Source: Flavobacteriaceae bacterium PS02336 (GTDB lineage: Bacteria > Bacteroidota > Bacteroidia > Flavobacteriales > Flavobacteriaceae). Taken from it: DNA of 64,000 nucleotides. Position 1 is the stretch's first letter; each line of letters opens with the position of its first letter. The notes under the pieces were generated by a model. It saw only the letters and a list, made by a program, of their open reading frames with translations. It was not told the DNA's origin and did no database searches. The stretch lies in assembly GCA_029960065.1 (NCBI GenBank), contig JASCOF010000005.1, positions 124,001 through 188,000 on the forward strand. Direction: 5' to 3'. Positions 53,308 to 62,700 of the stretch are shown here, in pieces. The translations under genes were made by a program, and so were the position numbers.

Positions 53308-56300
53308 TTAATGAATTATTTTTTTTGTTGAAATATAACCACTCTGAAGATTCGTTTTTACCAGTAAAACCTGATTTTCAGCTTGTAAATTTCGAATCTC
53401 TAAATCATTGCTGTTGACTTTCTTTTTATTGAAAATTTCCTGACCTAGGACATTATAAATAGTTACTTCATTAATTAATTCTTTTGATGAAGAAATACGA
53501 ACTACTTTGTTTTTAACAGAAATTAATATTCCGTCTTTAGTATTTTCGAAATCGTCTACTCCTAATGTTTTATTTGTATAGCTAATGACAAAACGGCTGT
53601 TGAATGATCCCGCAGCAGATGTAAATGTATAATCTGAAGTACGAAGATTGGTAATTTTTCCAGTTGTTTTATCTTCTAAAAATACGTCCTGCCCATCATT
53701 AAAAAATCCGTCAGCGTGATCGATTGTTATGGTGTAACTGCCTTCTGCAGGAAGTTTATAACCTAACGGAACTGAGTCGCTTTTATCAAAAGGAAGTGCA
53801 CGTCCTTGAATGGTTAATTTTTTAGCATTGTTGATGCTGTAGAACTCTGTTGTGCTTCCCATTGTAAGAGCATCAAAATCAGCATCGGTTGTGTTAGTTG
53901 CACCCGTTGCATATCCTAACAAAATCTGCTTAGAAACCCCGCTGTCATTTTTAAGGTTCAACCATAAACGATTTCTCTCTATCTCAGATCCGGCAGTTTT
54001 AAAGAACTCGCTGTTATTGCCATTGCGACGATTATTTCTAAAGTTGATCGTCGTTGCTCCTGCTTTTACCAGAAAACCTTGAGCCGCTGCTATGTTTCCT
54101 TGAAAAGGACCGTTGGATCCTAAACTGTTAACCACTAGATAATCGTCCATATAATAATACATACCATCTGGAAAAAGAATAGGAAGACTTTTATGTTCCC
54201 AGAAGTATAAAGCACCCATTCCAGGATTATCCGTTAAAAACTGAAGTGCATTTACAGCAGAAGGATAAGGATTACCAATTAAATACCATTTTCCACTATC
54301 TACAGTAAGCGTGAAATCTCCATTATTAGGAATACCAGTGAATACTCCAGTAAATTCATCTTTATTAGTTATAGAATGACTTTGAGGAGCCCTGATATTG
54401 TATCCTTTACCCGTAACCATTGCCAAATTCCCATTAGGAACCTCTGCCCATTTTGCTGTATTAGGATCAAAAATAAAATATTTATCTGATAAAGTATTCG
54501 GTGAGAAATGATTCATCTGAAAACCAGACTTCGTAACCGGCATTGACCAGTATGTTGCATCATAACGACGCATTAACACTTTTCTTTCGTAAACAATTTC
54601 TCCCGTGTTTACTGCATTTGTAGTCTGCACTAAACTTGAACCGCTTTTAAAAACCAGTTTTCCATTAGAGGTTACGGAGTTGGTAATGGTTAATGTCACA
54701 CCTTCTTCGATTACAACATCTGGATTTGCTGCACCAGTTGGAACATTAATGACAAGTGAACAAGCTGAAGCACTGGCCGTAAAGGGTTGATTTGCAGCAG
54801 AATTTATTATTGCTCTTCGTGTTAAGTTAGGAGGACCGTTTGACCAGCTTGTACCATTCCATGTGGTTGAAGAATCATCGGCAACGGATACACTTGCTGT
54901 TGCAGGCGAGTTACAGCCTCCGATACTTACTCTAAAAGAATAAGATCCAACTGCTAAATTTGGTACTGTAAAAGTAGATCCTGTACCGGTGTAAAAGTTT
55001 GCGGCCTGTCCTGTTTGTGTTATCTGCCAGGTTCCTGTAGCGGGAAGATTGCTTAAATCGATGCTTCCTAAACTTGGACAAGTTACATTATGAGTAGCAC
55101 TTATTGTAGGCGGTGCTAATAAAATTGTTGTGGTTGGTATATTATTGCTGTAGTCATCTCCAGAAATATCTGTAACAGTATTTAAGGCAGGATCTGTTCC
55201 AGTTACTGTAGCTGAGTTTACTATTCGTCCTGCGGTTACATCAGCTGCGGTAACCGTGTATGTTGCATTTATAGTCGCTGTTTCGCCGACTGCTAAATTC
55301 GAAATAAAATTATTTGAGAATGCAATTCCCACCATCGGATCAGAAACACTGATATTTGTTATAGGAACCTCTCCAGTATTTTTAATATCAAAAGTATAAT
55401 TGATAATATCGCCGGCTTTACCACAAGATGATAATGTGGCTTTTTTGATCATACTTAATTCGGCTAGTTTTAAAGATTTGGTATTTACAGCAATAAATGC
55501 ACAATCTGAATTTCCTGAAAAAACAACAACAAAACGATCAACTTGAGCAGCATTTGCACTAGTGATTCCAAATGAACTTGTCTCTAGACCTAACATTCTA
55601 ATTTCTCTTGTATCTGCTGCAACAAACGAAGGTGCTCCATTGCTGGCTCTAAATAAATCCAAACTATACGTTCCGATTACAGTAACAGATCCGAAATTAA
55701 CTGATATTTCATTACCCACAGTTTGACCAGCAGCATTAACAAACTTAAACACATCTGCTGTTCCGCCAGTTGCTGCAACTTGTGTTACCAATATATCTGG
55801 GATATCATCATTTATTGCCGTTAAATTTAAATTGTTTGTTCCAATTTTGAATTCAGCAGATCCGGGAGCAATATTGGCGATCCCAGTTCCCAAGCTTAAT
55901 CCGTTAATACCATCTGTAAGTCTTGCCGCCAGTTCTGCCCCAGAAGCACTGCTTCCTGCCATTGCGGGAGTTAATATTCTATTACTCAGAGACCCGTCGA
56001 TCATTGACCCCTGTAAAAAGTAGGTGTTTACATCAAAAGCTAAAGTTTGGATTTTTAAAGCTCGATATCGCTGCGCATCGTAAGAAACTAAATTGGTGGT
56101 TAGTTTCGCGTCGTCTACACCAGTTGAAAAAGTTTTACTTCTCCACTCAAATCCCAATAAATTATTCTCACTAGTTGGTTGGTTTCCAGAGAGAGTCGCA
56201 GCATTGGAAGTCCAATATCCAGTTCCTGTTCTGTTCCAATCTGTGTGGATTCTGGTTATGGTATTACTCTGACTTGTAATTTTTAATGATATTAGAAAAA

Positions 56301-56358
56301 ACAGAATGCTAATTTTTCTTAATAAATAACGAAAATTCGATGGCTTTTTTGTGCTCAT
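53308..56358 (-). CDS. Large type IX-secreted surface protein (DUF11-like domain)
   Basis: 1016 residues. A signal peptide is near residues 12-35 (RKISILFFLISLKITSQ). A DUF11-like repeat lies at about 300-390 (GDIINYTFDIKNTGEVPITN, YTVTAADVTAGRIVNSATVT). Then comes an immunoglobulin-like stretch and, from about residue 596, a module shared with the protein encoded at 56491. The final 80 residues (EVTIYNVLGQEIFN to STKKIIH) match a type IX secretion sorting domain, probably the ChiA-like type C rather than type A, as no PNP motif precedes it. Export across the outer membrane and surface attachment or release are inferred. Confidence 0.82.
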   Translation of the reverse strand: MSTKKPSNFRYLLRKISILFFLISLKITSQSNTITRIHTDWNRTGTGYWTSNAATLSGNQPTSENNLLGFEWRSKTFSTGVDDAKLTTNLVSYDAQRYRALKIQTLAFDVNTYFLQGSMIDGSLSNRILTPAMAGSSASGAELAARLTDGINGLSLGTGIANIAPGSAEFKIGTNNLNLTAINDDIPDILVTQVAATGGTADVFKFVNAAGQTVGNEISVNFGSVTVIGTYSLDLFRASNGAPSFVAADTREIRMLGLETSSFGITSANAAQVDRFVVVFSGNSDCAFIAVNTKSLKLAELSMIKKATLSSCGKAGDIINYTFDIKNTGEVPITNISVSDPMVGIAFSNNFISNLAVGETATINATYTVTAADVTAGRIVNSATVTGTDPALNTVTDISGDDYSNNIPTTTILLAPPTISATHNVTCPSLGSIDLSNLPATGTWQITQTGQAANFYTGTGSTFTVPNLAVGSYSFRVSIGGCNSPATASVSVADDSSTTWNGTSWSNGPPNLTRRAIINSAANQPFTASASACSLVINVPTGAANPDVVIEEGVTLTITNSVTSNGKLVFKSGSSLVQTTNAVNTGEIVYERKVLMRRYDATYWSMPVTKSGFQMNHFSPNTLSDKYFIFDPNTAKWAEVPNGNLAMVTGKGYNIRAPQSHSITNKDEFTGVFTGIPNNGDFTLTVDSGKWYLIGNPYPSAVNALQFLTDNPGMGALYFWEHKSLPILFPDGMYYYMDDYLVVNSLGSNGPFQGNIAAAQGFLVKAGATTINFRNNRRNGNNSEFFKTAGSEIERNRLWLNLKNDSGVSKQILLGYATGATNTTDADFDALTMGSTTEFYSINNAKKLTIQGRALPFDKSDSVPLGYKLPAEGSYTITIDHADGFFNDGQDVFLEDKTTGKITNLRTSDYTFTSAAGSFNSRFVISYTNKTLGVDDFENTKDGILISVKNKVVRISSSKELINEVTIYNVLGQEIFNKKKVNSNDLEIRNLQAENQVLLVKTNLQSGYISTKKIIH

Positions 56359-56440
56359 GAAGTTTTGGTGGTTAAGATTTGGTTAATAATGGGGCTTGTG
56401 CTGGGTATGCTTTTTAAAATATTTACGTATGTTTAATGTG

Positions 56441-56472
56441 AAAAATCCGGCATTGATTAGATGCCGGATTTT
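56441..56472 (-). terminator. Terminator after the 1385-residue surface gene
   Basis: AAAATCCGGCAT pairs with ATGCCGGATTTT around a 7-nt loop. On the minus strand a T run follows, just past the 56491 stop. Confidence 0.9.
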
Positions 56473-56490
56473 GAGTTTATACTATAACTA

Positions 56491-59400
56491 TTAGTTAAAA
56501 ATTATTTTTTTTGTGACTATTGCACCATTTTCTAAAATAACTTTTACCAATAAAACTTGGTTGCTAGATTGTAAGTTTGAAATCTGTAAATCTTTAGATT
56601 CTATTTTATTCTTAGTGTAAAGAGATTGACCTCCAACATTATAAATTTGTACTTCACTTATGTTTTCAACAGCAGAATTGATGTTTATGATTTTAGATTT
56701 AATTGAAACTAAAACACCATTTTCTACATTTTCGAAATCACCTGTTCCTAATGTTTTGTTAGTATAGCTAATTACAAAACGTTTGTTGAATGACCCAGCA
56801 GCAGATGTGAATGTATAATCTGAAGTTCGCAGGTTAGTTACGACACCTGCTGTCAGATCTTCTAAAAACACGTCTTGTCCCTCATTAAATAATCCATCTG
56901 CTTGATCAATCGTTATTGTGTAGGTGCCCTCTGCAGCAAGTTTGTATCCTAACGGAACTGAGTCGCTTTTATCAAATGGAAGCGCACGTCCCTGAATAGT
57001 TAGTTTTTTAGCATTGTTGATACTATAGAACTCTGTTGTGCTTCCCATTGTAAGAGCATCGAAATCAGCGTCGGTAGTATTCGTTGCACCTGTAGCGTAA
57101 CCTAACAAAATCTGTTTAGAAAGACCGCTGTCATTTTTAAGGTTCAACCAAATTCGGTGTCTTTCAATATCATCTAATGCAGCCGTTTTTTTGAAATCGC
57201 TATTATTCCCTTTTACACGCTGACCGTTATTAAAGTTGATCGCCGATGCAGATGCTTTTACCATAAATCCTTGAGCGGCTCCAATATATCCTGAAAAAGC
57301 ACCGTTGCTTCCTAAACTGTTATACACTATGAAATCATCCGTATAATAATACATTCCGCCTGCGCCCAGAACTGGTAGGTTTTGATGGGCCCACAAATAT
57401 ATTGCCCCAACTCCTGTATTGTTAGTAAGAAATGTGTTAGCATTTATGGCTGAAGGATAAGGATTACCAATTAAATACCATTTTCCGCTTTCAGTAGTAA
57501 CAGGGATGTTTCCATTGTTTGGAACTCCATTGAATATTCCAGTAAAGACTTCTTTGTTTTCTACAGAGTGGGTTTGAGGAGCTCTGATGCTGTATCCGAT
57601 TCCTGTTTTCATTGGCGTTGCTCCATTAGGGTCCACTGCCCATTTGCCTGTGGTAGAATCAAAATACAGATATTTATCCGATAAGGTATTCGGTGAGAAA
57701 TCGTGCATAGAAAAACCTGCTTTCGTAACTGGCATTGACCAGTAAGTAGCATCGTAACGACGCATTGAAGAATTTCTCTGAATTTCAAAAGCAGTTGCAT
57801 TTCCAGTAAACATTGTTGTGCTTGTACTAGTTTGCAGTAACGAACCGCCATCTTGTATTAATAATTTTCCTCCAGTTCCTACTGTTATGGTTTCATCAAC
57901 GGTTAGCGTTCTGTCTTTTGGAACTGTTAAAGTAAAATTCGGGTTAACAGTACAAGAGCAAACAGTTAGATCTGAGCTTAAAGTTGTGTTACTGTTAACT
58001 AGAAGATTACTGCCAGATTCGTTTCCAGCTCCGTTTGTATAAGCAACATTGGTTTTTACAAAATTAATACCAACATTCGCGTCGCCGCCGTCTTCTCTTA
58101 AACGAATTTCTACTAAAGAGTTGCTGTTTAAAGCATAAAGTGTTCCGTTATTAATTGGAAACGAAGCATTATTCCAGCCATCTGCAGCAAATATTCGAAC
58201 ATTATCGATATAGATTTCAATAGCATCATCATGATTGTTATGCTGTAATAAATAACGTCCGCAATCAAAACCTTTACGTTTAAAAACTACAGTGAAGTTA
58301 TTATCTGGTATGCTAGCACCCTGCCAAATTGTAGCAGAAGATGGAGATTTATCTCTTGTCCAATAACTTGTAGAGTATGGATTTAAATTTGGATCTACAT
58401 AATATCCTGCATATCTAACATTGCTTAATGTGATGTCGTTATTTACATATCCGTAAACATTCCAAACCTTATCTCCATATTCAGAAGGATTTCCTTTTGG
58501 TAAACCAGTGTAAAAAGAAACTCTAGATGCGCCTCCATCTTCATAGTACTCAAGTACAAAATTGTGAGAACCGACACTTAAATTTTGTGTATAATAATCT
58601 GTTGTATAGCCATGACCATTCCATCTCGTAACAACAGGCGCGGGAGCATTGTCAATATAAAGTCTAATTCCGTCATCACTTCCAAGGTCAAAACTGTAAA
58701 CTCCAGCTTCTGTAATATCTACACGCATTTTATAACGTACAAGGAAACGATCTGTAGGGGCTGTATCACATGGAATATTCGTAGTAGCACCAGCAACTGC
58801 TCCATTTCCAACATTTCTGTCAAAGTTTTTACTTTCTGTTACCGTTCCAATATAAGTTGCAATAGCAGCGCTAGGTAAATTTGGATAAGAAGTATTTGGT
58901 GGCAGTGCAGCATTGTCTGCAATTTTGTAAACATAACCAATCCAGCTATTATTCCCAAAAGAGGTTTGATCGCCTGTAGGCACGCAAGCTACTAATTCAT
59001 GTGCTCCCATGTAAGGTTTTATTCTTGCAGTATTATCAATATCAGTTGTAACGGTTGCATTTGAAATTCCTACTAATGTTTTATTCACAGCATTATTAGG
59101 GTCTAAATATAAACTGCTTTGAAATGTGGGATTTTCGTTTTTTGAATTAGTTTCTTTGGTAGTTGCTGTTCTCCATTCAGCAATAGTATTTTTGCGATTT
59201 CCAGCAGTGTAATAATTTCCAAAACAACCTAAATATTGAGAGCTGTAATAATCGTTATAATCTAAATTCGGAAATTTTGAAACATCAGAGGTTTCAAAAT
59301 AAACTGCAAAACGTGTGCTGCCTGAAGTCTGTGCATTTACAAAGATATTATTTCTAATGTCAAAACCTGATCCATCTCTAACATATAATGCAGCAGAAGA

Positions 59401-60648
59401 ACCTGAAGATTGATTTGTAATAAGTTTTACACTATTATGATACAGTTTGATATTTGAACCACTATTAATGTAAATACCAAAACCATCTTGAGAACTTGCA
59501 TTACCACCACCAGCAGAATTAACATCAAGTACAAAGTTGTTGTAAACAAGTTGATTATCTCCTGCGGTGTATATTCCAGCTGTATTTTTCCCTTGGTTGC
59601 TAATTACAGAACTGATTTTATTTCTGTAAATAGAACCATTGTCTCCTTCAAGTCTAATTCCAAACGCTCCTGTATTTGTAGATGTTGTAAATAAATTAGA
59701 AACAGTATTTTCGCTTATTATTGCAGTGTTACCTTTAACAAATATTCCATAACCGGAACCATTGCCAATTTGACTCTCTACATTTGAAACAGTATTTTTT
59801 GAGATTGTTCCAGTGTTTGCATTTTCTACATAAATTCCCGAATGATTTGTTGATCCTCCTAAATTGGACGGTAATCTAATTCCGTTAACGGTGTTTCCCG
59901 ATATATTATAGTTTGAAGCATTTAAAAGATAAATTCCTAAGAATGCTTTAGTGTTGTTGTCGGTTGATGTAATTTGATTGTTTAAAATTTTCCAGTCGGA
60001 GTTTGATGCATTTTGGCCTCTAATAATTATGGCTTGCTTAACTTTTGTAAAGGTTACATTTTGAATTGTATTATTAGGGTTGTTCCCATCAGTATTCAAT
60101 GAACTTCCACCTGCCATAATTCCGGTAGAAATTGTTCCAACATCGATTCCAACAATATTTAATTCGATATTTAAATTCTGAATGAAATTATTGTCAGAAC
60201 CGTTATAAAGTAATAAAGCACATCGATTAGTATAGCTATTATTTGTGTCATTAAATGTGTTGTAAATTTTTAATCTATTGTTAGCTATAGTATTATTACC
60301 ATCTAAGATTACATTATCTGCATCATTAAATGCAAGAACTGCACCATTACCTACATTTCCAGATATGCTAATATCTTTTGATGTATTCGGCTTTATAGTG
60401 ATTTTTTTTGAATTCGGATTCTGAAAATGAGTAATTGTTAACTGCGATGATAAATTTTGATTTTCATCTATTAAAAATTGGACATCGTTATCGATACCTA
60501 TTGCGTTTAGTCTAGCCACCGCAGCGGCAAGAGTTTTAAAATTGACATCACTATTAGCAGCGCTGATAACGTAGTCACCACTCAAACGTGTTTGGGAAAA
60601 TCCCAGAACAGGCAATAAAAACAAAAATAAAAGTAGAGTTTTTTTCAT
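56491..60648 (-). CDS. Very large type IX-secreted surface protein (beta-helix plus PA14-like)
   Basis: 1385 residues. A signal peptide ends VLGFSQ. Residues about 25-500 hold parallel beta-helix (CASH/NosD-like) turns with Asn/Gly-rich coils (GNNTIANNRLKIYN, NNFVLDVNSAGGG). A PA14-like sugar-binding domain lies at about 630-715 (YSFDLGSDDGIRLYIDN, FVLEYYEDGGASRVSFYT). From about residue 961 runs the same C-terminal module as the 53308 gene, ending in a type IX sorting domain (VQIYNVGGQSLYT, TKKIIFN). Carbohydrate binding on the cell surface is the likely theme; the target is unknown. Confidence 0.85.
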   Translation of the reverse strand: MKKTLLLFLFLLPVLGFSQTRLSGDYVISAANSDVNFKTLAAAVARLNAIGIDNDVQFLIDENQNLSSQLTITHFQNPNSKKITIKPNTSKDISISGNVGNGAVLAFNDADNVILDGNNTIANNRLKIYNTFNDTNNSYTNRCALLLYNGSDNNFIQNLNIELNIVGIDVGTISTGIMAGGSSLNTDGNNPNNTIQNVTFTKVKQAIIIRGQNASNSDWKILNNQITSTDNNTKAFLGIYLLNASNYNISGNTVNGIRLPSNLGGSTNHSGIYVENANTGTISKNTVSNVESQIGNGSGYGIFVKGNTAIISENTVSNLFTTSTNTGAFGIRLEGDNGSIYRNKISSVISNQGKNTAGIYTAGDNQLVYNNFVLDVNSAGGGNASSQDGFGIYINSGSNIKLYHNSVKLITNQSSGSSAALYVRDGSGFDIRNNIFVNAQTSGSTRFAVYFETSDVSKFPNLDYNDYYSSQYLGCFGNYYTAGNRKNTIAEWRTATTKETNSKNENPTFQSSLYLDPNNAVNKTLVGISNATVTTDIDNTARIKPYMGAHELVACVPTGDQTSFGNNSWIGYVYKIADNAALPPNTSYPNLPSAAIATYIGTVTESKNFDRNVGNGAVAGATTNIPCDTAPTDRFLVRYKMRVDITEAGVYSFDLGSDDGIRLYIDNAPAPVVTRWNGHGYTTDYYTQNLSVGSHNFVLEYYEDGGASRVSFYTGLPKGNPSEYGDKVWNVYGYVNNDITLSNVRYAGYYVDPNLNPYSTSYWTRDKSPSSATIWQGASIPDNNFTVVFKRKGFDCGRYLLQHNNHDDAIEIYIDNVRIFAADGWNNASFPINNGTLYALNSNSLVEIRLREDGGDANVGINFVKTNVAYTNGAGNESGSNLLVNSNTTLSSDLTVCSCTVNPNFTLTVPKDRTLTVDETITVGTGGKLLIQDGGSLLQTSTSTTMFTGNATAFEIQRNSSMRRYDATYWSMPVTKAGFSMHDFSPNTLSDKYLYFDSTTGKWAVDPNGATPMKTGIGYSIRAPQTHSVENKEVFTGIFNGVPNNGNIPVTTESGKWYLIGNPYPSAINANTFLTNNTGVGAIYLWAHQNLPVLGAGGMYYYTDDFIVYNSLGSNGAFSGYIGAAQGFMVKASASAINFNNGQRVKGNNSDFKKTAALDDIERHRIWLNLKNDSGLSKQILLGYATGATNTTDADFDALTMGSTTEFYSINNAKKLTIQGRALPFDKSDSVPLGYKLAAEGTYTITIDQADGLFNEGQDVFLEDLTAGVVTNLRTSDYTFTSAAGSFNKRFVISYTNKTLGTGDFENVENGVLVSIKSKIININSAVENISEVQIYNVGGQSLYTKNKIESKDLQISNLQSSNQVLLVKVILENGAIVTKKIIFN

Positions 60649-61057
60649 ACTAGATGTTTTTCTATCAGTTTGTTATGCTGGCATAATAATTAATACCCGC
60701 GCAAATATAAAGACATCTACGAGCTGGAAATCGGTAAGGTTTTTAGAATGGGTAGTTTTTCGATGAGTCGTTAAAATACTCGACGAAATGCATTAAAAAT
60801 TTTAATGTTCGACAAATATTCCTATAAAATGTTAAAAAAATATATAAGAATAATCGTAAAATTTAACATTTTTTGAAGTTGGTTTTTGAGATTTTAGATG
60901 AAAAAACGTCGCGTTTGATATAAATTCTTCAAAAAAGGAATAAAATACAACCAAAAGTTATTTGAGTTTCTGTAAGGAATTTATATATTATTTATGCAGA
61001 TAAAAATGATTTTGAAAGACTTAGAGTGCGCTCTTTTTTGAGTTAGAAAATGGAAAT
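60649..61057. other. 409-nt non-coding spacer with hairpins
   Basis: No gene is seen. Two features are noted: AAAATGTTAAA (60826-60836) pairing with TTTAACATTTT (60862-60872), and AGAGTGCGCTCT followed by T residues near 61023-61040, which looks like a small plus-strand terminator with no plus-strand gene before it. A small RNA is possible but unproven. Confidence 0.35.
60712..60719 (-). promoter_or_regulatory. Probable -7 element for the 1385-residue surface gene
   Basis: TATATTTG on the minus strand, 63 nt before the ATG, matching TAnnTTTG. The -33 element is degenerate. Confidence 0.45.
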
Positions 61058-61540
61058 TTAGTTTTGTTCGAATTCCTGAACTTTTTCGTAAACCAAATTA
61101 CTTTCGTAACCTCTTCGAAGCATATAGTCACAAAATTTTTTTCGTTTTTTTAAAGTATTAGATTCGGTCAAATTATTCCAAGCTCTTTCGGATAGTTTTT
61201 CGAAAGTTTCAAAATATTCTTCAGACGAAATTTCTTTTAGAGCCAAAGTGATGTTCGTCGATGAAATGTGCCTTGCTTTTAGTTCGCTTGTAATTCTAAT
61301 CTTGCCCCAATGTTTGATTCTGTGTTTGCCTCGTGCAAAACTACAGGCGAAACGGGTCTCATTAAGAAAATTCCCCTCAATGAGCTTTACAATGATAGTA
61401 TCAATTTCTTCAGAACTCATTTTTAAACTGTACAATTTTTCTACAACTTCGTCGTGACAGCGCTCTTGATAAGCACAAAAATGCTCTAGTTTTTGCAGGG
61501 CTTCTTTTATGGTGAAAATGCATTTCGTCGGTTTTTTCAT
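61058..61540 (-). CDS. recX: RecX-family regulatory protein
   Basis: RecX binds RecA filaments and limits recombinase activity. 160 residues, all helical, with three-helix repeats. The core FLNETRFACSFARGKHRIKHW and the following GKIRITSELKARHIS match the RecX consensus (DxxFAxxxvrxr...g..rI..eL). The N-terminus CAYQERCHDEVVEKLYSL is the family start motif. No recA gene is adjacent in this window. It lies between two surface-protein loci, on the minus strand. Confidence 0.92.
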   Translation of the reverse strand: MKKPTKCIFTIKEALQKLEHFCAYQERCHDEVVEKLYSLKMSSEEIDTIIVKLIEGNFLNETRFACSFARGKHRIKHWGKIRITSELKARHISSTNITLALKEISSEEYFETFEKLSERAWNNLTESNTLKKRKKFCDYMLRRGYESNLVYEKVQEFEQN

Positions 61541-61631
61541 TCGTTTTAACGATTAAATGTAGTAATTGTCAATAAGTTGTAAATTAATTCTAAATTTTGT
61601 TAAAATATTTTAAAAAGAAATAAATTATAAC

Positions 61632-61662
61632 CTTGTGTATTAGGCTAATTTAGATATTTTTG
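61632..61662 (+). promoter_or_regulatory. Promoter of the frameshifted surface gene
   Basis: CTTG (61632-61635) and TATTTTTG (61655-61662) are separated by 19 nt, a clean -33/-7 match. The leader to the ATG at 61822 is about 150 nt and contains a short hairpin (ACAATTCTT...AAGAATTAT, near 61741-61768). Confidence 0.7.
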
Positions 61663-61821
61663 TACGAGAATTTAACAGTTTTCTTATTCTGTTCAAAGTC
61701 AGAATTTTAACACTTTAGTTCGAGTTAAAAACTAAAAGCCACAATTCTTCGTATGTAAGAATTATAGCCATTTTTGCTTTTTAGCAACCAAAAACAAATT
61801 TAAAACAAATACCTACTGAAT

Positions 61822-62700
61822 ATGATGAGAAAATTACTTTACTCGTTTTTATTTTTTATTATTTTACATGCTGTTAGTTTTGGGCAGTGTACTTCTTATC
61901 CTACTGGCTTTACAACAAGTCAAATAAGTACGGATCAAACATTTTGTTTTGATAATAATACTAGCATGACCGTTAATAATGTTCCTGCTCAAAGGTATGT
62001 TGTCTTAAACGTAATTAGTGGATTTACTTATACTTTTAGTGTGGGTAATATATGGAATACTACAGGTGGTAGTGATATTGAATATTTAGCTGTTTTTAAT
62101 GATGCGACTGGCAATGCGTTTTTAGCGGGAAGTCCTTCTAATAATAATGGAGCGACAATTACTTGGAAATCAAATTTCTCTGGTAAGATCAGGATTTTGC
62201 TTTTAAGAGGATATTCATGTGCAAGTACTACAAGCACTTCAACAGGAACTATTACAATGACATTAAACTCTGTAGGGAATGATCTTGACGATCAGACTAT
62301 TGCAGGGACCGATGTGTGGAGAGGGCATATATATAATTGGAGCAGTGCGACTTTGCCACCAGGAGGTACATCGCCAGCAGCACCAGCTTCAACAACACCT
62401 TTTACTAGTGCAGAATATGCAGGTTATTATGATATGGGTTCGGAAACAATACCTGTAGGGTATAATTTTGGAGGGGATGGAGCTTGTTTAAATGTTTTTT
62501 CAAATAATACACAACGTGCTAGTATTTACACAGAGACTTTCGCAGTAAGATATAGAATGAAATCGAACAGAGCCGCTGGTTGTTATTTGGTTACAGTTAG
62601 AGGAGATGATGGAGTAAGACTTTATGCAGATAACGTTAGAGTTTTGATGAATGGAAACAACAGTCTACTACAGAATATGCTAATTTATTGGTTTATCTAA
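61822..62700 (+). CDS. N-terminal part of a surface protein with an interrupted PA14-like domain
   Basis: 292 residues to a stop at 62700. A signal peptide ends AVSFGQ. A beta-rich domain follows, then GTDVWRGHIYNWSS and a PA14-like domain (VRYRMKSNRAAGCYLVTVRG, DDGVRLYADNVRV) closely related to that of the 1385-residue protein. The last 16 residues (LMNGNNSLLQNMLIYWFI) look like out-of-frame translation. The domain continues in another frame from 62646, so this is either half of a frameshifted gene or a truncated protein. Confidence 0.8.
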   Translation: MMRKLLYSFLFFIILHAVSFGQCTSYPTGFTTSQISTDQTFCFDNNTSMTVNNVPAQRYVVLNVISGFTYTFSVGNIWNTTGGSDIEYLAVFNDATGNAFLAGSPSNNNGATITWKSNFSGKIRILLLRGYSCASTTSTSTGTITMTLNSVGNDLDDQTIAGTDVWRGHIYNWSSATLPPGGTSPAAPASTTPFTSAEYAGYYDMGSETIPVGYNFGGDGACLNVFSNNTQRASIYTETFAVRYRMKSNRAAGCYLVTVRGDDGVRLYADNVRVLMNGNNSLLQNMLIYWFI

